Source: Orientallactaga sibirica (taxonomy: Eukaryota; Chordata; Mammalia; Rodentia; Dipodidae). Taken from it: DNA of 64,000 nucleotides. The translations under genes and the position numbers were made by a program. The stretch is taken from contig JAEOAD010002712.1 in NCBI GenBank assembly GCA_036365145.1, positions 1,817,001 through 1,881,000 on the forward strand, given 5' to 3'. The notes beneath the pieces were generated by a model that made no database searches, was not told where the DNA came from, and was given only the letters and a program-made list of their open reading frames with translations. Shown in pieces: positions 22,780 to 34,601 of this stretch. Within the stretch, counting starts at the first letter, position 1. Each line of letters starts with the position of its first letter.

Positions 22780-22783
22780 AAGG
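22546..22783 (+). repeat. B2-like SINE with long A tail
   Basis: GGGCTGGAGAAATGGCTTAG, GGTTCAATTCTCCAGGACC, AAATAAATAAATAAAACTT followed by about 28 A. Confidence 0.95.
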
Positions 22784-24030
22784 TCAGTCTGTTGGGCTTG
22801 CCTCAAAAAAAAAAGTTATTTGACTACTTCCTCTAAAGGAAAATATTTCCTATAACTTCTTTGTTTACATGTTCTATCTTTATATGCAGACTCCTTAAGT
22901 GAATAAAAATATGTACTTTTAACATCTTCCAAATAAAATGTCTTGAACTCTACTAATGTTTTGTGAAAATCAGTATTTACCCTTGAGGGGAGAAATTTTC
23001 CTTACTGAAATGATCTTGAATTTTGACTTTTTGGAAGAGTGCTGTATGATTTGACATACGTCATTTCACCTATATGCACCAAATATATTTTACTATTTTT
23101 AAACTGGGTCTAGAAACTTTTAGAGACTTGTCCAAGACGATACAAGGAAATCAATGCCTTCTCTAGACCCAACACAAGTATGATAACTCTCAATGTCATG
23201 TAAATATTGTACATTTTCAACACCTGATAATCTCAACACATTTCAAGCCATTTTATGGTCTGAATCCTATTTCTAATTATCAAATACCTAACCAGCATAG
23301 AGTACTGAGCTTACAAAATAAAATAAAGTGGAAATCCTGTTTCTGGAGAAAAGCGGAGGAAACTATCTCAACATATATTTGTGTATTATTTGATAAAATC
23401 AGCTGTAAGAGCACAGGACAGCAGTCCATAAATGCAATGTCCTGCACGGAATGCTGCAGACGCTCTCAGCACGGCTTTCCTGTGTTCCATGCCCTGGACT
23501 GAATGTAGGCGCTCAGCACAGCTTTCCTGTGTTCACTTTCAGTGTCAGCTGTTAGCTGGTTCCAAGTGTGAAATTGCCGAGCAGAGGAAGCAGAGCTGTC
23601 ATTTGACATCTGGGAGCGTGGAGATTGGGCTGTGATGAAAAGCATTTTGGACTTCTTCAATTTACACACATATTCACCTGTAAATTTTCAAGTCTGAAAG
23701 CTACTCAGGGAGAAATATCAATGTAAGTTTCAAGTATTTAAAATTAAAGGCTCATAATGGGATGGAAAAATAAAAGTGCAGGACACACAGACAGAATAAC
23801 ACGCGAACTTGTTTAAGGGTAGGCTGGAAGACATAAGTGATTATATTAGCATAATAACTAACCTATGAATAATTCTCTTCACTTGTGCTAGATTGCACGT
23901 CGAACTTTCAACTGTTGTCTTTTGTATGGGTAATAGTGTAAGTCCTATTTCTAGCTGCCATTTTATGATGACAGTCAAGATAGCCAAGAAAAATGCTGCT
24001 AGGGAAACATTAAATACTGTCCTGACATCT

Positions 24031-24224
24031 CGCTAGAGAGATGGCTTAGTGGTTAAGGCACTTGCCTGCAAAACCAAAGCACCCGGGTTCAATTCCCCAG
24101 GACTCAAGTAAGCCAGATGCACAAGGTGGTGCACATGTGTGGAGTTCATTTGCAGCGACTGGAGGCCCTGGTGAGCCCATTCTCTCTCTCTCTCTCTCTC
24201 AAATAAATTTTTAGAAATTAAAAA
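24031..24224 (+). repeat. B2-like SINE
   Basis: CGCTAGAGAGATGGCTTAGT, GGTTCAATTCCCCAGGACT, GCACAAGGTGGTGCACATG, (CT)n then AAATAAATTT. Confidence 0.94.
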
Positions 24225-26880
24225 AATACCGTCCTGACATTCTATTTTATTGCCCCTTCATACTTAAATGCCATAACGAAAATTTACTCTGTATTACCAA
24301 GCACTAAGGCAACTACGTGCTCTGGCTAGAACCTTCACATATTTGTGCTTTACACCACCAGGAAGAAAATCAAACTAACCACAAGGGTCTGAAGCAGAAC
24401 AACCGGCCTCCCAGTTCTGTTCTCTGATCTCTCAAGGTGGAAACAGGAGAATCCACCTGAGGGTCTCCTGGTCAAGCTCCTGAGTGCCTCCTGCTATGGA
24501 AGCTGGACAGCGCGGCATTTACATGATCGCGCTATACTCCACCTCTCCTCTCTGGACCACGTCTGTGCTTTTCTGCTGAACTCCACTCTGCATGTCTGTG
24601 GTATGAAAGGAATCCATTTACCATTAATGTGCTTATTTAAAATAAAACCTTGCTAGAGAATCATCCTAGATAATCAAAGGATGCAGAATGAACCTAAAAG
24701 GAATGTTTTCTATGTTGACAACCAGGCTGGGTCTGAAAATAGGATGGGTCTGCAGCCGCAGCCATCTGAGGGCTGGACTGGCTTTTTCATAGATGCAGAC
24801 AGAAGAAGCTCCACAGTTTTTGTCTTTTTGTTGCTGGATTTGTTTAAATATAAAATAAGGCAACTGTGTTGAAGTTCTTGATTTTGTTGTAGAAGCTTGT
24901 GCATCCTGGGCTTCTTGGCAGTGTGTGGAGCGGACAGGACTATGACTTTTAAAACTGAAGCTCACAAAGTTGACAGAGACTTTTCTTAAATAACAGAAGG
25001 TGATCATTTGCATTTCGAAATTTATCTATCTCGCTTTCCCCTCAATTAGACCAAAACATGTTGATTCCCAGGTTTCTGTGAGTGTGCTTCTGGTTTAAAC
25101 TTATTTATAGAGCAGAATAATGGCCCCCCTGCTAGTTTGGCATTTGCTCAAGTTTCTGTCCATGTAAACTGAATCTGTTACTGGAAATTTTTCTCAAAAT
25201 ATCAAGGCACACCATCTACAAGATAAAAGGATACAGTGCTGATAGAATGAGGCACAGGGCAGGTGGGTAATGTTTTTTTTTTCAGACAAATTATGAGATA
25301 AGGACTCCCAGGAGGGAGTGATGGGGAGAGGCTACACGCTGTGTAAACACAAGTGAACCTTTCTCATCATTTTGTGACAACTTTACTTTCTAACCAAACG
25401 TGAGTGGTTAACCATGCTTTAGTTGCCTGTACAGCGACAGCTAGAGTTGGGAAGGAGGTAGGAGGGCGAGGGGACACGGGAGAGGCACTACTTCAATCCC
25501 TGGAGCGTCCGGGGTGGCAGGGCTGCTTGCTGACTTGCTGTCTCTGAACACTGACTGCTGCTCTCTCCCTTTGAGAAGGACAAAGACCTGCTCACACTTG
25601 TAACACACAGGACTACCACTGAGTTCCAAGAAAAGCAACACTTTACAACTTTTTGTTTCAATTTCCTTAGTACTGCAAAGCAGGAAGAGAGTGCAGACAC
25701 TTAGCTAAGATTCTGACTCTCTAGATTTGAGATCATCTAAGTTACAGTAACGTGAGCATTCCTTTTCTGTTAAGGCCATTACTGGTTCTATTTAACCTTG
25801 TGGCTCGAGTTGACAGGCATGCTGCAGCTTGGAGAACTTCCTCTACTGCTCAGTGCATACCGCAGTGACAGCACAGTGATACAACTAAACAGTTTGAAGT
25901 GACAATCCTTTTATGCAAATAATTGCAACAAAGCCCTTCCTTAGACAACAGTTCGGTTGTTGTTTTCAAACGCTAGAGGACAACCTGAAAGAGGACAAGG
26001 AAGGAAAATCCATTAATGTACACTGCCACCTGCTGGTGAGCTGTACGAAAGGAGATTTTGGGGGAAAGACAAAGTCAGTATTTGGAAACTCAAAGTGTGC
26101 ACCTGTGGATGAACGTGGTATGGCTGTGTCACACCTATCGAAGCCTCCAGGTGCTATAATGCTATGGATATTAAAGTAAAGCTGTGCAAGAGATAAAGTA
26201 TTCATGTGCTCAAATGCCAAAACACACCTTACAGGTAACCTCTTTTCCATATGAAAGAACAATAACAGTAGGAACGAAGGTGCCAGTCATGGGCACGGTT
26301 GCCCACAGATGCTGGCTTTGTTCTACATCTCACACTGCACTTCACTTTCACACCAAAAAGAATGCCCAAATTAAGACCCTAAGCCTCTGAAGTCATTATA
26401 AGTGACAAATATAGCTACACTGACTGGACATAGAATGTTATTTTGTATAAACTAAAAAGTGGGGCTCCAAATTCAAGAATTGGTAGCAATAATAAAGTGA
26501 GTACTCCCCAAAAGTGCTTTGCTATCTCTGAATGACAAAAGAGCATCATGTACCAACTTGAGAAAGATGAGAAATGCACAAGCTCTATTGTATCTAGGAG
26601 CGAATTAAAGCAAACAGCACTGATGGGAGGACAGAGAAGGGGACGAGAGTGTAAAGGTACTAGTTCAGAAAGAGTTGTCTTTGCAAGGTTTGAAGATGTG
26701 CTCTTTACAAGTTAGAACACAGCCTCTCCTCACACAGGACTGATTCCTGACAATGCAGGCTGCAGTGAGAAACAATACCGCTCTCTCAGCCCCACTGGTA
26801 ACGATCACTTCCTGTGAGGCAGAGCGGCACCAGGTGAGCAGCAATACAGCTACTAGTGAACAGGCCCTGCACGCTGGATC

Positions 26881-27045
26881 ATGAGTAAACCTTGCATACT
26901 GTACAAGTAAACTCTGCACACTTATTACAAGTAAACCTTGCATGATGTGCTGAGTAAACTTTGCACTTATGAGTAAACCTTGCATACTTATTATGAGTAA
27001 ATTCTGCACACTGTACTACAAGAAAACCTTGCATAGTGTATGACA
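26881..27045 (+). repeat. Degenerate minisatellite, unit about 22-35 bp
   Basis: Six to seven imperfect copies of a unit like GAGTAAACCTTGCATACT followed by a variable TGTAC or TATTA spacer. AGTAAAC-CTTGCATA or CTCTGCACA recurs at 26884, 26906, 26930, 26952, 26971, 26995 and, as AGAAAACCTTGCATA, 27021. Confidence 0.85.
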
Positions 27046-27298
27046 GGCAGATCCTGCCCACACCATCAACTTGAAACTCCTCTGAAGACCGGGGGGCACT
27101 GAGTGTGAACTCAGGTCACCTAACGAGACTACACGCTACTCAGAAGGAAGCAAGCTTTGGACTGACGCATGGCAGCAACTGTACTGGGAACTGAAAACAC
27201 CTCAAATCTTAACTCACAGGCTCAAGCTACCTACAACTGTCAATAGAGGACTTAATGCCCACAGAAATACACCTCTGGTTTTGAGAAATAAAAATGAG

Positions 27299-27470
27299 GG
27301 GCTGGAGAGATGGCTCAGCGGTTAAGGCACTTACCTGCAAAGCTTAACAACCTGGGTTTAATTCCTTAGTATCCAAAAAATGTGAAATGCACTAAATGGT
27401 GCATGTATCTGGAGTTCATTTGAAGTGTCTTTAAGCCTTGGCATGCTCTCCCTCCCTCCCTACTTGCAAA

Positions 27471-27512
<42 letters not shown>

Positions 27513-27515
27513 TTT
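27299..27515 (+). repeat. B2-like SINE
   Basis: GGGGCTGGAGAGATGGCTCA, a diverged middle, AAATAAATAAATAAATAAAT-type tail of about ten units. Forms an inverted pair with 27594-27806. Confidence 0.94.
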
Positions 27516-27593
27516 AAAAAGTAAAATAAAGACAAAACAGTAAGGGCAATATAACCTGCCATGTCAAACATTTGGCTACATGGGCCACTTTTT

Positions 27594-27806
27594 AAAAATA
27601 TTTATTTATTTATTTATTTATTTATTTGCGACAGAAAGAGTAAGAGAGAGACAGGATGGGTGTGCCAGGATCTCTAGCCACTGCAAACGAACTCCAGATG
27701 CCTGTGCCACCATGTGCATCTGGCTTACATGGGAACTGGAGAATCGAACCGGGGTCCTTAGACTTAGCAGGCATGCACCTTACCTTCTAAGCCATCTCTC
27801 CAGCCC
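27594..27806 (-). repeat. B2-like SINE
   Basis: Minus-strand copy: TATTTATTTATTTATTTATT, GGTGTGCCAGGATCTCTAG, ending TTCTAAGCCATCTCTCCAGC. Confidence 0.95.
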
Positions 27807-28342
27807 CTATCCAAGCTATTTTAAATCAGGGAGAACCTCAGATATAGAATGAACTTTTAAAATATGTTCCAACACGCCAAATTGGCTCAACAATCAAATC
27901 ACACTGCACTGAAAGAACAAATTCCATTCACTTTTAGCTTTGGGAATTCCACCCTTTGGTCAGCTACTTCTCCCACATCATAATAAAAATTATTTAAGTA
28001 CAGAAGTGCAGGATATTTAAAGGCTAAGATTAAGACATTTAAGAATGCAATGAGTTTTCAGGGACATATAAATGCTTTCAACAAGAATAGTAAGTATAAT
28101 TATACATGCATGGATATACAAACCTAACAAGAGTAACAGGTATGAAGTATGATACAGATAGATGTATACTTAGATATACCTTCAACTACATTTATCTATG
28201 GATCACATACTGGCTTCATTGCCTATTTTTCTGTTTTGAAGGACTGAAGCAATAACCAGACCATCCACGAACTGCTACTTGTATAAAGAACCACCAGCCA
28301 CCAAGCACTTTCAAGTGGAGCATTTTAGGAGATTGCTCTAAC

Positions 28343-28432
28343 CTGGGGCACAGTACATTCTTGCCATGGCGTCACTGTCACAGGAATCTTCAACCTCACT
28401 CCACCTGCTAAAATACGTTAGCTGAATGTGTC
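28343..28432 (-). CDS. RPS6KC1: RPS6KC1 exon: activation segment of the kinase C-lobe (degenerate DFG)
   Basis: A 90-bp exon encoding HIQLTYFSRWSEVEDSC, DSDAMARMY and CAP. The acceptor is GTTTTTAG and the donor is CCCCAG|GTTAG; it has two leading bases and one trailing base. This is the activation segment. The DFG position reads as YFS, so the magnesium-binding aspartate is absent, as in RPS6KC1 generally. The CAPE (APE) motif is completed by the next exon. Together with CRD for HRD this supports a pseudokinase-like C-lobe. It starts 271 bp downstream of the large exon, with a short intron between. Confidence 0.96.
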
Positions 28433-28703
28433 CTAAAAACAAAACGACAGGAGAAATCAAAACATTTTTCTCTTCCATTTTCTGCAGAAGTGAACTGTAA
28501 TTACTCCTTTTGTAGCTAAAAACAGTATCATTAAGAATAATGGCATCATTAAGTACTAGAAGCTATTACTGGGGGTGAATTTGCCGCACTGATAATGAAG
28601 CTCTAGACAGGAAATGAAGATACTAATTACAAGATAAAACGCCTACTCAGTTAATTGGAAGCAACAGCGAATAAAAAGAAATGCATTTGCAAAAGTTCCT
28701 GAC
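28433..28703 (-). other. RPS6KC1: RPS6KC1 short intron
   Basis: A 271-bp intron between the large exon (donor AGAG|GTCAG) and the activation-segment exon (acceptor GTTTTTAG). No repeat recognised. Confidence 0.92.
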
Positions 28704-30268
28704 CTCTATCATTCAATAAGATGTTGTTTGGGTTCAAATCGCGGCACACAATCCCCTCTCTATGCAAAGCATCAAGGGCTACTACCATCTCAGCTGCCCA
28801 TCTTTGAACACAGCCCTCCGGGATGTAAAACCTGGAGCTTAGTGCTAATTTTTTATCAAGGTCCTCAAAAATCTGATGGATTTCCTTGTCTCCTGCTAGT
28901 GCTAACCCACTTTGTTCCTTCATCTCAGAGTCTCTCTGGAATAAAGAAGCCGGAGTCTCTCTAGCCAGATCATCCATGTGATCTGTGGAAAAAGTACTTC
29001 TTCCACATGGGCAGTGTCCATGCTTGTACTGTGTTCATTAGCACCTGAGAGCCGACTAGAAATATGGAATAAGCTTTCTCCCGCGTCATCTGCAGTTACT
29101 GCTGTCTCCATTGCTCCAAGTCCTTGAAACTCAGGATCAGAGCTAGGAAGCAAAGATTTGTCTCCTGAGCCACTAGGATCAGCAGCTGCCTGGAATAACA
29201 CTCCAAGACCCTCCTGCTCATGGCGCCTCTGGATACCACAGCACTGGGGCCCCACGGGGTCACTCAGTTCCTCTGGGGCCTGGCATGGTTCAGGACTCAG
29301 CCTGAGGCATAGCACATCGGGGGCTTCCAACAGTTTACTTTCTATTCTGCCTGCAATGGTCTGTGAAAATGTAGTGGGTCCCACTGCTAAAGCTTCTTTT
29401 GTTGCCTCCAATTCACCAGGTAGATTTACAAGAAGATCAGGTCTTCCTTCGTCAGCACCACCCACATCCTCAAATGCAGCATCTTTAAATGAAATAACTG
29501 GGACTGAGTCATCTGAGCCCCTGCTAATGGTGTCCTGAGCTTCAGATTCTCCCTTGCTTTCACTGGTATCAAAACTCCTACAAGGGCTCTCTCCATCTTC
29601 GAGGGGAAAGAATGGCTTCAAAGGCTCTGACTTGAGACTGCACAACTTTTCTCCAAAGTCAAGCCCCAGAAGCTCACTGGTGCTGTCCTTACTGTCGATC
29701 CTAAAGAATTCCATGGGACTGTTTTTCGACCGAGTGAGGGACTCAGAGGTTCCTGGAGAATGAATTGCTTCTGAATCCTCATCTCCTGGGAGGCATTTCA
29801 CTTGTGTGCTAGGGCTGTTACTGTCAGTAGCAAGGGCTGCTGGGAAATGCTCAACAACTCCAGTACCAGCATCACCCCCTTCAGGCTTCATGAATGGCTC
29901 TTCATTCAAGGACCCTGGGTCAATCTTTTCCCGCCCATATTCATTGCATAGTGTTAAATAGCTAGTGGTGCACTCCTCTTCAGAGCTGGAGCCAGAGTCA
30001 GGCCATCTTGGAGAGCTGTCTTGGCCATCATCTTCCTGGTTGCTGTCCTCTTGAGAACTGGGCGTGAGGCTCGTCTTCAAAGGCAGAACTCTGAGCATGC
30101 TTCCTGCGTCACTCCCACTGGATTCAAAACCACTGCTGTCCTGAGGACCACACGCTGGCTGTGGGAGGTCAACATTGCCAGGCGCTGACGCCTTCCTTTC
30201 CTGGATGTCAAAGCCTTCTTCAGGACATCTGTTTAGGAATTTACTGATATAGGACCAGAGTTTGCCAC
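28704..30268 (-). CDS. RPS6KC1: RPS6KC1 large exon: acidic/Ser-rich kinase insert and start of C-lobe, with a 1-bp frameshift
   Basis: A 1565-bp exon. It opens at TTCTTCACAG|GTGGC with GKLWSYISKFLNR (alpha-D). It continues as a long low-complexity insert rich in Ser, Asp and Glu, with the conserved blocks SSLTPSSQ-like, DSGSSSEEECTTSYLTLCN, SPMEFFRIDSKDS, ELLGLDFGEKL, ISRGSDDSVPVISFKDAAF and RPDLLVNLPGELE. It ends in the C-lobe with FEDLDKKL, FYIPEGCVQRWAAEMVVALD, ALHREGIVCRDLNPNNILL and donor AGAG|GTCAG. The catalytic loop reads CRDLNPNN in place of HRDLKxxN. At 28989-28993 the frame shifts: the upstream frame runs 22 codons to a stop at about 28920, while the family sequence resumes in another frame. 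A length of 1565 bp is one short of a whole-frame fit, so one T is missing from a T run. Whether this is a base-call error or a true allele cannot be told here. Confidence 0.95.
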
Positions 30269-30344
30269 CTGTGAAGAAATTCAACAAAAAATTAGTAGTT
30301 ATTTAAGCCACTGGAAAAAAATTAACTATTATTATTATTAAAAG

Positions 30345-33300
30345 CCCCCACATCACGCTGATTCCTGGTGATGACCCACCACATCACGCTGATTCCTGGT
30401 GTTGACCCCCACATCATGCTGATTCCTGGTGAAGACACCCCACATCAGGCTGATTCCTGGTGTTGACCCCCCACATCATGCTGATTCCTGCTGTTGACCC
30501 CCCACATCAGGCTGATTCCTGGTGATGACCCCCCACATCACGCTGATTCCTGGTGTTGACCCCCCACATCACACTGAGTCCTGGAGTTGACCCCCCCATC
30601 ACGCTGATTCCTGGTGTTGACCCCCCATCACGCTGATTCCTGGTGTTGACCCCCACATCACGCTGATTCCTGGTGTTGACCCCCCACATCATGCTGATTC
30701 CTGCTGCTGACCCCCCACATCACGCTGATTCCTGCTGTTGACCCCCCACATCACGCTGATTCCTGGTGTTGACCACCCACATCACGCTGATTCCTGGTGT
30801 TGACCCCCACATCACGCTGATTCCTGGTGTTGACCCCCACATCATGCTGATTCCTGGTGTTGACCCCCCACATCAGGCTGATTCCTGCTGTTGACCCCCA
30901 CATCAGGCTGATTCCTGCTGTTGACCCCCACATCACGCTGATTCCTGGTGTTGACCCCCACATCACGCTGATTCCTGGTGTTGAGCCCCACATCACGCTG
31001 ATTCCTGGTGTTGACCCCCACATCATGCTGATTCCTGGTGTTGACCCCCACATCACGCTGATTCCTGGTGTTGACCCCCACATCATGCTGATTCCTGCTG
31101 TTGACCCCCCCACATCAGGCTGATTCCTGCTGCTGACCCCCCATATCAGGCTGATTCCTGGTGTTGACCCCCACATCAGGCTGATTCCTGGTGTTGACCC
31201 CCACATCACGCTGATTCCTGGTGTTGACCCCCACATCACGCTGATTCCTGGTGTTGACCCCCACATCAGGCTGATTCCTGGTGATGACCCCCACATCAGG
31301 CTGATTCCTGCTGCTGACCCCCCCACATCAGTCTGATTCCTGCTGCTGACCCCCCCACATCAGGCTGATTCCTGCTGCTGACCCCCACATCACACTGATT
31401 CCTGCTGATGACCCCACATCTCACTGATTCCTGGTGTTGACCCCACATCAGGCTGATTCCTGGTGCTGACCCCCACATCAGGCTGATTCCTGGTGTTGAC
31501 CCCACATCACGCTGATTCCTGGTGCTGACCCCCACATCACACTGATTCCTGGTGTTGACCCCCACTTCACGCTGATTCCTGGTGTTGACCCCCACATCAC
31601 ACTGATTCCGGCTGTTGACCCCCACATCACGCTGATTCCTGGTTTTGACCCCCACTTCACGGAGATTCCTGCTGTTGACCCCCACTTCATGCTGATTACT
31701 GGTGCTGACCCCCACATCACGCTGATTCCTGGTGTTGAACCCCACATCACGCTGATTCCTGGTGTTGACCCCCACATCACGCTGATTCCTGGTGTTGACC
31801 CCCACATCACACTGATTCCTGTTGTTGACCCCCCACATCACGCTGATTCCTGTTGTTGACCCCCCACATCATGCTGATTCCTGCTGTTGACCCCCACTTC
31901 ACGCTGATTCCTGATTGACCCCCCATCAGGCTGATTCCTGACCCCCACATCAGGCTGATTCCTGCTGCTGACCCCCACATCACACTGATTCCTGGTGATG
32001 ACCCTCCACATCTCACTGATTCCTGGTGTTGACCCCCACATCAGGCTGATTCCTGCTGCTGACCCCCACATCACGCTGATTCCTGGTGTTGACACCCACA
32101 TCTCGCTGATTCCTGGTGTTGACCCCCACATCACGCTGATTCCTGGTGTTGACCCCCACATCACGCTGATTCCTGGTGTTGACCCCCACTTCACGCTGAT
32201 TCCTGGTGTTGACCCCCACTTCACGGAGATTCTGGCTGTTGACCCCCACATCACGCTGATTCCTGGTTTTGACCCCCACTTCACGGAGATTCCTGCTGTT
32301 GACCCCCACTTCACGCTGATTCCTGGTGCTGACCCCCACATCACGCTGATTCCTGGTGTTGACCCCCCCACATCACGCTGATTCCTGGTGTTGACCCCCA
32401 CATCACGCTGATTCCTGGTGTTGACCCCCACATCACGCTGATTCCTGGTGTTGATCCCCACATCACGCTGATTCCTGGTGTTGACCCCCACATCACGCTG
32501 ATTCCTGGTGTTGACCCCCACATCAGGCTGATTCCTGGTGTTGACCCCCACTTCACGCTGATTCCTGTTGTTGACCCCCACATCACGCTGATTCCTGCTG
32601 TTGACCCCCCACTTCACGCTGATTCCTGCTGTTGACCCCCACTTCACGCTGATTCCTGCTGTTGACCCCCCACATCAGGCTGATTCCTGCTGTTGACCCC
32701 CCACTTCACGCTGATTCCTGGTGTTGACCCCCACATCACGCTGATTCCTGGTGTTGACCCCGACATCACGCTGATTCCTGGTGTTGATTCAAATCATGCT
32801 GATTCCTGGTGTTGACCCCCACATCATGCTGATTTCTGGTATTGACCCCCACATCAGGCTGATTCCTGGTGTTGACCCCCACATCAGGCTGATTCCTGGT
32901 GATGACCCCCCACATCACGCTGATTCCTGGTGTTGACCCCCACATCACGCTGATTCCTGGTGATGACCCCCCACATCACGCTGATTCCTGGTGTTGACCC
33001 CCACATCACGCTGATTCCTGGTGATGACCCCCCACATCTCACTGATTCCTGGTGTTGACCCCCACATCATGCTGATTCCTGGTGTTGAACCCCCACATCA
33101 TGCTGATTCCTGGTGTTGACCCCCCCATCACGCTGATTCCTGGTGTTGACCCCACATCACGCTGATTCCTGGTGATGACCCCCCACATCATGCTGATTCC
33201 TGGTGTTGACCCCCACATCAGGCTGATTCCTGGTGTTGACCCCCACATCATGCTGATTCCTGGTGTTGACCCCCACATCAGGCTGATTCCTGGTGTTGAC

Positions 33301-33540
33301 CCCCACATCAGGCTGATTCCTGGTGTTGACCCCCCACATCACGCTGATTTCCTGAACCCCCACTTCACGCTGATTCCTGCTGTTGACCCCACATCATGCT
33401 GATTCCTGGTGTTGACCCCCCCATCAGGCTGATTCCTGATGTTGACCCCACATCATGCTGATTCCTGGTGTTGACCCCCACATCAGGCTGATTCCTGGTG
33501 TTGACCCCCCCACATCACACTGATTCCTGGTGTTGACACC
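30345..33540 (+). repeat. Minisatellite, 30-bp unit, about 106 copies
   Basis: The unit reads CACATCACGCTGATTCC then TGGTGTTGACCCCC; many 60-base stretches hold exactly two units. Common variants are CATCAGG, CATCATG or CTTCACG at the start and GGTGTTGA, GCTGTTGA, GCTGCTGA or GGTGATGA at the end, plus 4 to 7 Cs. Because 30 is a multiple of three, long spurious open frames appear on both strands (PHITLIPGVD-like on plus; GVNTRNQRDV-like and WGSTPGISVM-like on minus); none is a gene. A few units are shortened (31905-31945, 33345-33360). It lies wholly in an intron of RPS6KC1; in the transcript the unit is G-rich, with one GGGG or longer run per 30 nt. Confidence 0.97.
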
Positions 33541-34601
33541 TGCATCCCTTCTGGCACAAAAGCTCTGGACAAAACTTGGATTGTTTCTCATCCCTGCTTC
33601 TACATCTCAGGAGGTACCAGCCCAGTAGGACGTACTTATCATTTCTTTAAGTGCCCTGACCATTCTCATGATTATACTGTACTTGTCACCAGCCCCTCTG
33701 TTGCACTCTATCATTCTAACTGGTGCCCATTTAACCTTCCATTTTAGCACATATTGTTTCACTTCTATCTACCTGTAGAATCACGTATAATTCTACACCA
33801 GGAATTCTACAACAAGCTACAAATGATGCTGTTTGTTTCAGTCCTCCCCTCCCGCCATGACATAATCCATTTAAGTTAGATTCCATACCACCCACCCCCA
33901 GAAGCAGGGCTCAGCTTTCCCTCATGGTAGGCTTGGCACTAGAAGACTTCCTGATTGGTTTCCAATATCTCCTTCTCAAAACCCTAACCATCCTTTGAAA
34001 GTCCTTCAGATTGTCTTCTTTTATCACCTTCTTTGCAAATCAACCCTTCAGTTGATTTGATTTAATTTCTACCTTCTCTGAAACTTCTGTGTAATTTCTT
34101 CCCTCTCATAATACAACATTAATGCTGCTTCTATTATCTCCTTTCCCAAAGTGCAGGGTCTTCATAACTATAGACAAAGGACTCTACCTAACATGTAAAA
34201 CAGGTATTTAATAAGATTTATTAAACTGAGTTTAAAAAGGTAACAAACACCCTGTTTCAAAACCTGTCAGGAAAAAAGGTCTATAAGTGCTAATTATATT
34301 ACTGGGAGGTCATACTTACTTCCTATGTTATTACTAATATATTTCTTTACTATGTTTTAGAAAACACCAAAAAGAACAAGGAAAACAAAAACCAGTATGT
34401 TCTGGAATCTAACCATCAACAATATTAAATGCACTACATTTGTTTTCAAAATTTTATTCACAATGAACATCCTATCATAAACCTGAACTCTAATGTTAAC
34501 ACAATAAAACCACATTATATTATGATATAAATATTCCTTATAGCCAGATACTTATGGTGTCCTGAGTCTTTTACTGTGAGAGTTAAAAAATGAATATATC
34601 T

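Larger units (their letters stand above)
5606..28342 (-). other. RPS6KC1: RPS6KC1 22.7-kb intron
   Basis: No exon-like open frame. It contains most of the SINE copies listed separately, the polypurine tract, two short L1 3' ends, the 0.82-kb duplication and a degenerate minisatellite at 26881-27045. SINE-poor stretches with nothing recognised: 5606-7280, 13515-14790, 16960-18040, 20200-22545, 22785-24030, 24230-26880 and 27810-28342. Confidence 0.88.

Noticed and set aside
28651..28977. Separate small gene encoding the DDLARE...LLNDR segment
   Set aside because: It is the continuation of the large RPS6KC1 exon after the one-base shift, and its apparent 3' end reads through a splice donor.
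29158..29538. 126-codon plus-strand open frame opposite the large exon
   Set aside because: It is the complementary shadow of the conserved RPS6KC1 coding sequence.
30507..33402. Long repeat-protein-like open frames (up to 269 codons) with 10-residue periodicity
   Set aside because: The 30-bp minisatellite keeps frames open by its length; it lies in an intron and many frames on both strands are equally open. Not a PPR/TPR-like or silk-like protein.
30345..33540. Possible CRISPR array because of regular 30-bp repeats
   Set aside because: There are no distinct spacers; units are contiguous, and the genome is mammalian.
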